A stretch of 64,000 nucleotides of DNA from Mesostigma viride (lineage: Eukaryota; Streptophyta; Mesostigmatophyceae; Mesostigmatales; Mesostigmataceae), in contig RPFO01000819.1 in NCBI GenBank assembly GCA_009746045.1, forward strand, positions 1,206,108 through 1,270,107. The letters run 5' to 3'. Shown piece after piece: positions 11,001-37,500 of the stretch (position 1 is its first letter; each line of letters begins with the position of its first letter). The notes under the pieces are model-generated. The model was not told the origin of the DNA. It made no database searches and was given only the letters and a program-made list of their open reading frames with translations. The position numbers were made by a program, and so were the translations under genes.

Positions 11001-12223
11001 GACGGAGTTCCGGAATCCCGGTCTGGCAAGCGGATTTTGCATCTCACGGGTACATCTCACGGGTACACGACGCGGCACGACGTTGTTAAAATGGCTCGCA
11101 GAAAAGCTAGGAACCTAGGCGACTATTTGGCGCCGCGTCGGTCGTGACGTTGTTAACTCTGTTGGATCTGCATCCACGGCGTTCGTGGGTTGTTTCGAAA
11201 CCTGGTCGATGAGATTTAACGGAGAAGTCCGGTATATAATTGATCCTTTTTTGACAAAAATGTGAAAATGAAGTCGAAATGAATTAAACGGCTTGACATG
11301 TTGTCATACAATACTACAAGTTAACGCCGATCGACACTCGTCGAAAATAAACTTGAGAAATAAACTTGAGGCTCTCTGGATGCGCGCGCACGTCACTTGT
11401 ATGGAGGCATATGCATGCATGACTGCGTGGCTCGATGGATTTGTGCCAGGGTTGAATCATCAATAAAATATTTTTAAATCCTCTTGGTTACAACAATTAG
11501 AAGATTTATCACCCTCTCAAGTCTAAACAACGATTGCCACTTCAAGTACGCAAAATTGAAAAAGGAAGCAAGAAGAGACAGCTATGCATACATTTTGTAG
11601 ACATAGGCACGGTCCAACAAAGTTGTGAATGCGCTGCTTGTGAAAATGCAGCCTTGTGTGCGGAAGGCAGCCTTCTGCACAGACGGGGGCTGTGAACATG
11701 TCAAATGGGTGCAGGCATTGCCAAGGCCCAAGTGGCACAAGGCAATGCACATCAGATACATGGCTGATGTCGCACCCTTGCACAATTCACGTTGCGTATA
11801 CTAATTTGGGCATCACCATCAGGATGGCGTGGGGTTGTGTACAGATATTCTACAAACGCTACGCAGGAAAACGTAGCAAATATAACAGCCATAACACGCG
11901 CTCTCCCATTTGCGTTCAGCTGCACAACGAATACATAGCGGAGGTATTGTGCCGATAAAACTACAGTAAGTACTGTACAGCGGTCGCGTCTGCTGTCACA
12001 GGCCAACAACAACAACAAAAAAAACGCGAGTGCTACGCCACGCTGGCGGTCAAACACAAGTGAGGCCTCCATAAGGAGCCTCATTATGCAGTCATCCCGC
12101 GCAGCCGGTTCAACACAGGTGGCCTCACTAGGGCCCCTCGATACCCCGTCACCCCATGCTTGCCGTCAAGCTCAATGGAGGCCTCATTATGCCCCCTCAA
12201 AACGCCGCTGTGCGCTATCTGAA
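11001..12223. other. Gene-free stretch downstream of the Amt-cyclase gene
   Basis: About 1.2 kb of lower-GC sequence without a recognisable gene, RNA or mobile element. It lies 3' of the Amt-cyclase stop codon at 12224 and so must hold that gene's 3' UTR and poly(A) site, but no convincing signal was found. Short internal duplications occur, such as ACGGGTACATCTCACGGGTACA near 11036-11065. Confidence 0.6.
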
Positions 12224-25712
<13,489 letters not shown>

Positions 25713-27343
25713 GGCTCATGAAGACGGCAGCAGTGACCATCGACATTCTCTTCCTAGAAGAAATTCAGAATTCACGATTGAGTCTCGAGAGGGCACTGCA
25801 GACAATTCGGACGCCGTTGCGCCCCCATGCACCGAACTAGTGCCCCATTTCCAATTAATGCCAAGCGGGCCCAGAATTTTCATTTCCCCCCATTTCAGGC
25901 GGATCATCCCACCGGATTCAGCCATATATAATATTACATTCCCTACGTCGCGCCCATTATAAATGCATCGCACGATGGGAATACTAAAAAACCGCAAATC
26001 TCCATCGCCGACCGCTGTGGAGCGACAGCGTGGAGCAATGTGGTAACCGGTAGATGCGGGGGCACTGAGGACGTGCCGACTGCGACACGGTGGCAAACAT
26101 GCAACTCGAGGTGGCGACTGGCGACCAGCTTACACTAATTGCCGACCTTGAGATGTGCTGGGAGCCAACCCACGTTCTTGCCGATGTCAGAAGCGGCAAT
26201 GTCCAGGGTCCACAGAGCAGTTAAAGGCTGTGCAGTGGCACGACTCGCTACGGGCGACGCTGAGATCCTCGGGCTGACAAAAGTGCCTTTTAAAATTTCC
26301 ATAAATTCGGAATCTTTTGACGTTATAATATCAAGGCTTGATTAGGTGTTTGAAGATCAGGTACGGCTGCACCAATGGCTGAAAGGTCAGTCAAGTACAA
26401 CCTGCTCTCGCGCGCTGCCGCGAGTATTCATCAAGCACCACCAATTACCAGTTCCCCAACGGTAGGGTTCCAATACCAGTCTATACCGTCCGTGTAGGTT
26501 CGTCCGTCGAGAAGTGCCGGAAGCCGGCGGCAAGATGTCAGCCATTACGTAACCATCGGCCACTATAGATTCTCTGCTGCCCATGTGCGGCGTGGGACAC
26601 AACAACAACAACAACAACGTACCCATCATATATTTCCAATATATTTAGCTGCAGAGCGCAGACGGCAGATATGTGGATTCCAATTGCTCGGCTGCAGCCT
26701 GCAGGTATATGACAACAGGTATATGTTTCAGATGTCCCATATACCTGTAAGCGGAACCGCCCACACAACAGGTATATGTTTCAGATGTCGGCATGCCTCT
26801 CCTCGGGCGCCATTTTACAAACACACGCAAGGATTGCGATCCGGCATCTGGCCAGTTGTATCTCGGAAATCGTCGGTAAATCCTCAGGCAAGCCCGCCGC
26901 CCGTACGAAATTATTATTTCTTGTTCAGACCGCGTACGATCGCCTGACGAATAATGAGCGTTGATGACGAATCTACTCTATAGGCAACTCCTCCCCATCC
27001 GACGGCCCCAACCCCTCGCGTCGCGTCTATGCCAATGCCTCGGGTAACTCTGTGCGGTTTTCGGATACATGATTGTGTGCGAATTTTCGGATCCATCTAG
27101 ATGCGGTTCCACGGGTATACCTGACCGTCGGCCGTCGGGCCATGCGAATATTCGACCCTCATGTATGAGCGACTTTTTTGCTGGCGTCCCTAAGTACAAA
27201 TCGATCGCCCGATAAAATCCGAAACCAACACCCTATACCAGGCCCTATACCATCAAAAAAATGGAAACCGCTAGATAGTAGTCGAAAGAATGATCGATAT
27301 TCCAGTCCAGGCAAGCAACTTGGGTGAAAATCGTCAACATGTA

Positions 27344-27473
27344 AGAATTAAGGGCTTTTGACAGATCTGAAAAGTTAGGGCCCGAAAAATACAGATGGCT
27401 AGGCGTATATGCAGATCTGTTTTTTTATTCCAGATCTGTACGTAAACTCCGACGTAATGCCCTTACGTCTTCG
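27344..27473 (+). repeat. Left arm of a ~130-bp inverted repeat
   Basis: Begins AGAATTAAGGGCTTTTGACA and ends CCCTTACGTCTTCG. Its reverse complement occurs at 30629-30757 with few differences. It contains several CAGATCTG motifs. The arms may be the ends of one 3.4 kb element or two opposite insertions of a short element. No transposase is visible between them. Confidence 0.85.
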
Positions 27474-28799
27474 AGACTCGTCCCGGGCCATGCATGCGGG
27501 CGGTGCGGCACAAATACCTGCAAATTAGCCAAAATTAGTCAGCCATGGTTTTAAAAGTAAGCTAATGGAATTTTAAGGCATGGTAAAACCAGTCCTGAAA
27601 AGCTAGCAGCCCAGTTTTATCGCGTGTAGACTGTTTGCTTTCTCGACATTTTGTTCGGACGCGAGTGCATTATCACGGGAAGCATTACGATTGGTACGTG
27701 AAGCCTCTGCTCTATGACGGGAAGGCATCTGGCGTTGCTGCAACTGGAATCAGGCCAGTGCCATGTTCGGCACCGTGCACGCGGAAATAAGGCGCCGTCA
27801 CGTTAGATAGCACTGCTGAGGACGAGCTGCGCCTGCCTGCTCATAGTTACCGAGTTTTTCTCGCATCGCACTGCATTATTGCTGGCCAGACTTTGCTGCC
27901 TTTATGCCCGACAGATTGGTTCACGAACCGTTTTAATTTTCTGCGTGCGTGGCTCCTGCCCTTCCATGGCAATGTTTGCAATTTCGCACTTTTTCGTTGT
28001 GATTGTTGGCACATACTACACAGCCATGCACATGACATACTGCATGAAGGTCGCAAAGTTAGGTTTAGTTTCTGCTTGTAAATCCTGACGTTATTGCTTC
28101 ACACACGCTTCCTTGCAATGAAGGCCCTGGCCGAAGCTCGTTGCTTGCCAAAGCCTTCCTGTGTTGAAGAGCGGTTCTCAGTGGGCACATGACAGAGACG
28201 TTGCCAGGCATTGTAAGATTTCCAACCACACGCTTGTCCTGTAACCATGCAATTCATTCCATTTGCGTTATGAAGCTGGCAGCTTGTGAGCCTGCAACCA
28301 TTAATTGCAGTTTGGCACATGTTACAACAAGAAGGCTCCTTGAATTAAGGCTGCTTTCTCGCTTATTTTTGCTGATGCTACAGGCAACTTTGGACTTTAC
28401 ACGAACTTGAGTCCCACCCGCATCCAGCCCCCCCAATCATCCATCCACTCCGTCCCTACCCACCCAATTATACCACCGTCTTCCCGCCCACTCTTGAACT
28501 AATCAGCCCAACCCCCCAGCCCAAGACACAGGCAAATGCCCATGTAGCCACCCATGTGCGCGTGCGAAGAGACACTCAACTAGCTAGGCTGCATATACGT
28601 GCCATGGGGGCATAACAGGTGCATGGGCGCAGGTGCACATGCAGGCCCGCAGGCATGCACACAAGCAGGCAGGCAGGCTGACAGATGGGTGGGCAGTAGG
28701 CGGGTGGCAGACTTGCAGGCGGGCAGGCGGGAGGATGGGCAGAACGTTGGGTGGACAGGCGAGTAAGAAGGTCGTTGGGTCCAAGCAACCAGTTTATTG

Positions 28800-29610
28800 G
28801 TGATGGATTAATGTATGTGGCGCATGTGTGCAAGTCTGCCTGTGTTTGTGTGGGATTGTATGCATGTGCACGTGTGCTCGTGGGTGTGTGCACATTTGTG
28901 TGCATGTGTGTTCTGACGACGATGTGTGTGTTAGTGTGTGCGCATGTGTTAGCGTGCATGTGCGCACGTGGGTGTGTGCATGTGTGCATGTGTGCATGTG
29001 TGCGTGTGTGCGTGTGTGCGTGTGTGCGTGTGTGCGTGTGTGCGTGTGTGCATGTGTGCATGTGTGCGTGTGTGCGTGTGTGCGTGTGTGCATGTGTGCG
29101 TGTGTGCGTGTGTGCATGTGTGCATGTGTGCGTGTGTGCGTGTGTGCGTGTGTGCGTGTGTGCGTGTGTGCGTGTGTGCGTGTGTGCGTGTGTGCGTGTG
29201 TGCGTGTGTGTGTGCATGTGTGCGTGTGTGCGTGTGTGCGTGTGTGCATGTGTGCGTGTGTGCGTGTGTGCGTGTGTGCATGTGTGCATGTGTGTGCGTG
29301 TGTGCATGTGTGTGTGCATTTGTGTGCATGTGTGTACGTGGGCGTGTGTGCGTGTGTGCGTGTGTGCGTGTGTGCATGCGTGCATGTGTGCATGTGTGCA
29401 TGTGTGCATGTGTGCATGTGTGCATGTGTGCATGTGTGCATGTGTGCATGTGTGCATGTGTGTATGTGTGTGCGTGTGTGCATGTGTGTGTGAACATTTG
29501 TGTGCATGTGTAGTACGTGGGCGTGTGGGCGTGTGTGTGTGAACATTTGTGTGCATGTGCAGTATGTGGGCGTGTGTGTGTGTGTGCATGTGTGTGTGCT
29601 GGGGGGTAGG
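28800..29610. repeat. TGTGCG/TGTGCA-rich array (alternating purine-pyrimidine)
   Basis: About 800 bp made largely of octamers TGTGCGTG and TGTGCATG. The alternating purine-pyrimidine pattern is open in several frames and creates long Cys-Val or Thr-His ORFs that are artefacts. Sequence of this type is prone to Z-DNA. It lies 2 kb upstream of the SET-domain gene. Confidence 0.95.
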
Positions 29611-30628
29611 ATGGATAGGGAAAACAAAGAGTGAAAAATGCAAGGTGTGGGGGAGTTCAATGTTTCACCTCGCGGCAAAAGTCATTGTGCCTGCCGCGTG
29701 TATTGACAAGCAGCTGTGGGCACGGTTGCAGCAAGTGAGTACACGCCAAGGGCCTAGACGGTTCATGCACTAGCACACAGCCAGTGGGACGAAACATCTG
29801 CACATATAACTTGGGTTCATCAATTCTGCACATTACCGGCTTGGGTTCATCAACTGAATTCTGCACCTTACACTTGCATGGCTCATGGTTTCAATCGCTG
29901 CTCAATTGACAGAAAATGCACAGGCCATCAACATTCAGATATGTTAATCCTGAAAAGTGACCTTCCACACCAGGAGAATGAAGGTCGATGCTGCTTTGAC
30001 GCATGAGCCTAATCCACGTGCTCTCGGAGGTCTCCACCTCGGCAGGAGCACCTGCAGGCGTCGTGGCTCGCTTACCTCAAGCAATATGCGCATGCTGAAA
30101 GCTACCGGGGTCTATGCAGAGTTACATTATCGGCCCGGACAAAGCACATCTTAAACCTTTCTCGGCAACGAAGCTCTGAGCAGCGCTATATTGTCGTGGC
30201 CGGACTTCAATGTCGCCATTAAAATGTCAAAAGCTGTTTGATTCGTCCAAGGAAAATGCGTGCATGGTAGACAGATAATAAGATGCCCGGGCGTATAGAC
30301 ATGACAAGCAACTGCTTAGATGGCGCTCCTCGCGTTTTCCCTCGACTCAGTTCGTAATGGCGCCTAATCCAATGCAGCAAATGCACATGGGTGTGACCAG
30401 AATACAGAGCCTAGTGCACGCGGCAATATTGTTTGGTCTGTCGCACAATTGCTGTTGTGTTTGCAATTATTCTGCTCGCTCAGATGCAGGATTAACTTCG
30501 GCTTGATTTCTTAATTACCCTCGTGTGCAGGTCATACGGCTGACATTCCTCTAGCTTTCGTACAGTAGCCATGGCTGAATTTTGCTTCCAGGTACTGAAC
30601 AAGTGAACACGGCCTGCACCTCGACCCC

Positions 30629-30757
30629 CGAAGACGTAAAGGCATTACGTCGGAGTTTACGTACAGATCTGTCATTAAAAAACAGATCTGCATATACGCC
30701 TAGCCATCTGTATTTTTCGGGCCCTAACTTTACAGATCTGTCAAAAGCCCAAGAATT
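30629..30757 (-). repeat. Right arm of the ~130-bp inverted repeat
   Basis: Reverse complement of 27344-27473, running CGAAGACGTAAAGGCATTAC to GCCCAAGAATTAATT. It differs by small substitutions and indels in the T-run. See the left arm. Confidence 0.85.
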
Positions 30758-31592
30758 AATTATTAATCTGTCAACAATTAGCAGCTTGCAAGTTGCGCAA
30801 TGGTAGCGCAAGGGGAAAACACAGCTTAGGCAGCGAAATTTTGGTACGATACTGAATTCGCAGCATGCGTATTGTAATCTGACGATCAGCGTTTTGTTAG
30901 CGGTGATGCCAGCGCTTGCTGGGGACTGCGCATTCATTCCTGCGTGTCTCACAGCTCACTTGGTCTACATGTAAGATGAGGACAGTCGAAGAAGCTGCTC
31001 CTATCCAGAATGGCAGCCTAGCTGGACAAGCGGAACTCCCTAGCTAACTCTACGGGGGCAGGATGGAGGGCTAGCACAAACGTTCCTATTTTGAGGGATG
31101 CCAGAGACGTAAGAATCGAGCACAAAAGGCAAACTGTCGGCATTTGCGAGACATAATAAACTACATATAGTTCCTGGCAATTTCAGCCTAAAAAATTGCA
31201 CGCATATGTATTCGCACAACCGCCCAATATGTACCGCAAATCTTCCGCGCGATCATGAAGCCCTGCTAGCCTATTTGTAGACACTGCCATCGGTATCCCG
31301 GGGCACGCGCAAAATTGACGGCAACATCTTTACACCTAACAGTCTGGAAAACTGCTTGCGTAACACGCAATAGCCTGGGAGCCCGTCCCATGACCGTCAG
31401 TACTTCTAGTCGTAGCTCCTGAGTCTCTGTTTCTGACGCGTTTGCTATCTTGCAAACGGGCCACTTGCTCACCGGCCGGGGTCCCGCCGCTGGGACGTTG
31501 GAGCGTCCGAAGTCCCTCGAGTTGCATACGTTCTGCTCCCACGTGGTGTAATGTCATGGTCGTGCCTGTGGGTCAGCATTAAAATCTCGACA

Positions 31593-34500
31593 ATGGAGAG
31601 TCTGCTGCAGTGGGCCCACGAACAAGGCGTCACGGGTCTTCTTCCCTCGGCATCCTCCAAGCTGACCGTATCGTATTTCCCTGATGATGGAGGGTAAGTC
31701 AGCCTTAACAAGGTCCCTTGTGAGTCATGAACAGCACGTGTTTTGCGCCCTGGCTGTTGCTGAAGTGTGTGGTTGGTACTTTGCCTCCGCACCATCGTCG
31801 AACAAGGATGATGGTCTTTTCCCAGGCCCTTTCGAAGAACGGGTCTTGACAATGCATCGTTGCTGTCAACATATCTTTGTGGCTCCTCAACCCTGCTGTT
31901 TGACGTGGGGTTCATGCCTGCCGTTTACAAGGAGTAGTTCCCGGGAACTGCCCCTGTCTAGATACCGTACCTACTGCATGACCCGGGGATGTGGTTGAAG
32001 GTATGACACCAGCGGGCTGCCAGCAGCGCCAGCGGTCCCATCCGTTCCGCTGTGTCATCTGTTCCACGGCATACGATAGGCACCATATCGCGAGAAAAGA
32101 AGGCATAGCGACAGATAGGGGAACTTGGCCCGTCATTGTTGCTGTAGACGCCCACGAATGGGTTCTTAGTGTTTGCAACTGCGGACAGCTCCTATTGGTA
32201 TTCATCAAAAAGAAAACGTTTCTCCCTATCCTGGGAATGCGCCACACACACGAGCAGGGTCTGGTGCGGTGTCCACGTGCGCTCAGCAGCCGCGTGCCCC
32301 TGCCCCGCCATTAGCCATGCATTGGCCGCACCGCGTTAAGTAATCGTTACTCGAAGGGCCATACCGTATGCAAGTATGCGCTCCTCTAAGGGCCGCATTG
32401 CGTCAGCGACCGAGCCCGCCATGAACCCCACCGCGTTAGCCACGGAGCCGTCGACGATCTCTTAACGGAAGTGCACGAATCCACGCATGCATGAATGTGT
32501 CCAAGTGGCAAAGTCATGGATGCATGAACAAATCCATGGGACGTGAGCACTGTTTCCTTCCCGCTTTGCTCCTTGCCTCCTTGCGTCCTTCGTCCTTGAC
32601 TCCTTGACTGCTTGCCTCCTTGACTGCTTGCCTCATTGACTGCTTGACTGCTTGCCTCCTTGACTGCTTGCCTACTTGACTGCTTGCCTCCTTGACTGCT
32701 TGCCTACTTGACTGCTTGCCTACTTGACTGCTTGCCTCCTTGACTGCTTGCCTCCTTGACTGCTTGCCTCCTTGACTGCTTGCCTCCTTGACTGCTTGCC
32801 TCCTTGACTGCTTGCCTCCTTGACTGCTTGCCTCCTTGACTGCTTGCCTCCTTGACTGCTTGCCTACTTGACTGCTTGCCTCCTTGACTGCTTGCCTCCT
32901 TGACTGCTTGCCTCCTTGACTGCTTGCCTCCTTGACTGCTTGCCTCCTTGTGTGGCAGCCGCGGCTTCATGGCCCGGGTAGACATTCGGAAGGGGGAGGA
33001 GGTGCTCAGGGTCCCTGGCCACCTCCTGATGAGCGGGCGGAGCGCCTCACGGGATCCCATCCTTGGCCCGCTGCTCCTGGCCAATCCCCATCTGACACCT
33101 GTGCAGGTGTGACACCCCGCTAGTGCACGCAAGTTTCTTGTGCGCACGGGCCTCCACAAAGGAGGGCGCCCCCATACTGCTGCTCCCGCAACGCCAGCCC
33201 ACACCACTCTCACCCGCTCCATCGCTCCTCCCCTCCCTCCCCCCTCCCTCCCTCCCCCCCTCCCCTCCTCCCACTCCTCTCCCTCCATCCCTCCCTCCCT
33301 CCCTCCCTCCTCCCTCCCTCCCTCCCTCCCTCCCTCCCTCCCTCCCTCCCTCCCTCCCTCCCTCCCTCCCTCCTCCCTCCCTCCCTCCCTCCCTCCTCCC
33401 TCCCTCCCTCCCTCCCTCCTCCCTCCTCCCTCCCTCCCTCCCTCCCTCCCTCCCTCCCTCCTCCCTCCCTCCCTCCTCCCTCCCTCCTCCCTCCCTCCCT
33501 CCTCCTCCCTCCCTCCCTCCCTCCCTCCCTCCCTCCCTCCCTCCCTCCTCCCTCCCTCCCTCCCTCCCTCCCTCCCTCCCTCCCTCCTCCCTCCCTCCCT
33601 CCCTCCCTCCCTCCCTCCTCCCTCCCTCCCTCCTCCTCCCTCCCTCCTCCCTCCTCCCTCCCTCCCTCCCTCCCTCCCTCCCTCCCTCCCTCCCTCCCTC
33701 CCTCCCTCCTCCCTCCTCCTCCCTCCCTCCCTCCCTCCCTCCCTCCCTCCCTCCCTCCCTCCCTCCTCCTCCCTCCCTCCCTCCCTCCTCCCTCCCTCCC
33801 TCCCTCCCTCCTCCTCCCTCCCTCCCTCCCTCCCTCCCTCCCTCCCTCCCTCCCTCCTCCCTCCCTCCCCCCCTCCCTCCCTCCTCCTCCCTCCCTCCCT
33901 CCTCCCTCCCTCTCCCTCCCTCCCTCCCTCCCTCCCTCCCTCCCTCCCTCCCTCCCTCCCTCCCTCCCTCCCTCCCTCCCTCCCTCCCTCCCTCCCTCCC
34001 TCCCTCCCTCCCTCCCTCCCTCCCTCCCTCCCTCCCTCCCTCCCTCCCTCCCTCCCTTCCTCCCTCCCTTCCTCCCTCCCTCCCTCCTTTTCCAAGATGT
34101 ATTTACTCAGTGACCCAACAACTTCCCAAACTCCTGCCATGGGGTGCATGCCAAACCTAAACACACGGCACGCCCCAGGTTTCGCCCACTGCGGTGATGG
34201 CCTGATAACTTTGAAGCATGCCTCTTGGCTCGCATTCCGCACCGCCCCCGTCTCACACCGTTGCCCTGGCTGCTCCCACCCAGGTGCTCTCGCTGCACCT
34301 GCTGCACGAGGTCAGCAAGGGCGCAGACTCGCGCTGGCGGCACTACCTGCAGCAGCTACCGCGCAGCTACTGCACGTTGGTGTGGTTTGGCGCACACGAG
34401 GCGTCGCTGCTGCAGGTGGGTGCGGCCGGTAGAACTTAGAACATGGCCCTGGAGGAGCGACCCGTGGCATGCCTTGGTGACGGTGATCCAATGCACTCCC

Positions 34501-37500
34501 TTCTCTTCGTTCTATTTTCAATTTATCGCTCGTATCAATTCTGTCACTTTGGCCAGTCCTCGCAAGTCCATCACTTGTCTGCCTGTGGGCTCCGTTTGTG
34601 GCGCCCTTTTGAAGATGAGAAACAGTGAACATGCGTGGCCCCTCCCTGGCTATCCACGTGGGCATTTCCGACCCTGGTGCAGGTTTAGCGCCTCCCTTTG
34701 CGACCCTCATGCCGGCAGCTGCATCTTCTCCCACCGAGCATCTCCACTCTCCCACCCCCACTTTTCTTCTCCTGCGACGCCCTGTTGCTTTGGTTTCACC
34801 ACCCCCACCCGCCTGCCCCTTGTGCTTTATGCATGATGTACACAATGCATTAACACGGTGTGATGCCTGATACACAATATGCATTAGCTAATACATTAGC
34901 TAATGCACAATGCTCGCAGCTCCCCATTGCAGTCGCCTTGGCCTACCGTTTGCCTTGCTTTACTTTCACCCCCATACGGCCTGTCCCTTGTGCTGTGTTC
35001 CTTATGTGTACGATGCACTAATGCGGTATGCATAGTGCGTACGATGCACCAACGCTCACAGCTCCCCTTTGCGGTCGCCGTGGCCCAGCGCGCGGTGGAG
35101 GGCTGCAAGTCCGCGTGGGCGTCGGCACGGCCGGTGCTGCAGTCCCTGCCAGGCATGCGGCCCAAGCACCGGTCGCTGGCCGCCTGGAAGTGGGCGTGGT
35201 CCACGGTGCGTCCTTTGCTGTCCTTTGACGGACACTAATCTGTCGCTGTTGTTGTTCCCTTGCCTGGTCCGCGGTGCGCTCGTTGTGTCACTTAATTGTG
35301 TGGGGCGCCCTCCTATCCCATGCGCCCTACCCTCCTCCCATTCTATCGTGTCGGGCAGCCACATCTGTGTGCCACTTGCCCTTGTGTCAGCCCTCCATCG
35401 CCACACACACAAACCCACACACACCGTATCACACACACAAACCCAAACACACAAACCCCGTGTTCTCCCATGTGTTCTCACCCCCGGCGTTCCCTGGCCA
35501 CCCCCTAAACCCTAAACCCTAAACCCTAAACCCAGGACGTAGGCCCGGCTTGCGGTGCTGCGGCCACGTGGCACACCCCCCACGTTGCTGCGGCCTGTTC
35601 ATATCTCACGGCCTATTTATGCCCCACTGCTTATACACGCCTCTTTGCCTACTACTAGTAGTATTCAAGGCCCGGCTCCGACTCATTCCCTCGCGTTTAC
35701 CCACACCCCTCCGCCTACCCACATCACGCAGCCTGCTCACACCTTGCAGCCTGCTGGCACCATGCAAACCCTACTCAACCACCCCGATGCGCATGGCTTG
35801 TTCCTGCGACGCTGCCCCCCTGGCCGCGCCAGGTGTCCTCGCGCACCATGGCCGTGCCGTGCGACAGTGCGGGCGCGCTGTGCCCCGTGGCCGACCTCTT
35901 CAACTACGCGCCACCGCCGCCACCATACTCACCCTGTGCGGAGGGCCTTGTGCAGCTGCAGGCTCTCGCGGAAGCACATGCGGGTAAGGGTCCTACACCA
36001 CCTTGGTGGCTTGTAGGCATGGCGATGTGGTGGTAATAGGACGTAATAATAGGTGGGAATTATACTGACGTGAGCATTGGTAGGAATGGCGTATCGCGGT
36101 AGATTGCGGTCAGCAGGAGGCGCTCGGGATATTTTTTCACGTGCAGATACGCCAGCCCCGATGGGAGCGTTCAGCCGCGGGAACACTCGTCACATTCCTC
36201 CACACGTGTTGTGCTGGCAAGCGCAGGGTGCCCTCAGGACAAATGCCCGGCTGAGCCATTACATGGCTTTGGGGTCTAGCCAGTTGCCCCATCCTGTGGT
36301 TTCGCTTTTCCGTCAGGGCACGAGGCGTGCACTGGGCCCTTGCGGCAGGCTGGCGCGCGGCGCACTTGCCACAATTGTCGCTCCACGTGTGTCGGTGCTT
36401 GGCTCACCGCCCCTTCTGCGTTCCCTGCGCGCCTGCCTTCCCTGCGCGCCTGCTGGCCCCGTGGGTGGCCTGCCCTGTCTCCAAGCGCGGGACGTGCTGC
36501 TTGTCATCCGGTGCGGATCAAGGATGGCCCTTGGGGAGTTGATACCCACTGCACTCTCATGCTAATCCCATAGGCCAGCCTGCCGGCATTCCAACGGGGT
36601 TCGCCTTGATTGCCTGATCTGTGAACGCACGTTTGGTTACCGTTTGCATCACTGCAGCCATTGCCACCGCTGTCTTCCTTACGGCTGCCAACCACTGCTG
36701 TTTTCCTTATGGTAGCCGACCACTAGTGTTTACTTACCGAACATGTGCGCGTTGGGCGCGGTGGACCTTTGTGTGCCGACGGGCAGCACAAGCGGGTGGC
36801 GGGCGCCAGCATGGGGACCCCACCCACTACGGGCAAGGGCCACTAGAGCAAGAAGTGCAGGCGGCAGGCAGCACAGCACATGGTGGTAATATTGGCGCGG
36901 GCGCGGGAGCCACTAGTCACGCAACCGACACGAGCGAGCGGCGCGCAGGTGCTGGCGGGGGCTATGATTGGGCGGACGCCTTCTTCGATGCAGGGAAGGA
37001 CGCCTACCGTTTCTTTGCGCGGCAAAACTACAAGGCGGGCCAACAGGCAAGGACAACGCATGCGGCACTGTTTTGCATGTGCCCACCTCTGCCAGGGTCT
37101 TGTGTGTGAGGGTGTGCAGTGACTGGTGCATTGCTTCCTCCCTGGCAGTTCAGCCTCGTACCCCCTCTCCCTGGCACAGTCACCTCTCACCCTTGCGCAC
37201 TTGTCCCCCGTGTCCTCGCCAGCGTCTTCCTTTCCCTCACCGTTCCCATCACCGCAGCGATACCATCCCTCATGCCACACACACGCACAAACAAAAACTC
37301 GCACGCACTCAAACACATCCTTTTCGCGTCCCCCGCCCCCCTACCCCCCTTCCCCAGGTGCTGCTGTGCTACGGCACGTACACCAACCTGCAGCTGCTAG
37401 ACATCTACGGGTTTCTGCTGACAAATGCACCCAGCACCAGCAGCGACGCCACCCGACTGCCCGTGCAGCTGCTGGTGCCGCGGGACATACGCCACTTGTC

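Larger units (their letters stand above)
25713..31592. other. Divergent intergenic region, no recognised gene
   Basis: About 5.9 kb between the start codons of the Amt-cyclase (minus) and SET-domain (plus) genes. It must hold both promoters, but no TATA-like or other core element stands out. Contents seen: GTATATG-type short direct and inverted motifs at 26704-26790, a 130-bp inverted repeat pair (27344-27473 and 30629-30757), and the TGTGCG-rich array at 28800-29610. Short frames throughout lack family similarity or codon bias. GC is lower than in the genes. Confidence 0.7.

Noticed and set aside
12186-12223. Extension of the Amt-cyclase protein beyond the stop at 12224
   Set aside because: The stop is in frame after a plausible C-terminus and no donor with matching phase precedes it.
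28576-29678. Long Thr-His and Cys-Val ORFs
   Set aside because: Translation of the TGTGCG/TGTGCA array; low complexity in all frames.
32704-34432. Glu-Gly-Gly-Arg (minus) and Leu-Pro-Pro-Ser (plus) ORFs
   Set aside because: (CCCT)n and 16-bp arrays in SET-gene introns 1 and 2.
36968-37357. Start of the 854-codon plus ORF as a gene start
   Set aside because: Its first 130 codons are exon 6 read out of frame plus intron 6; exon 7 proper starts at 37358 after a TTCCCCAG acceptor.
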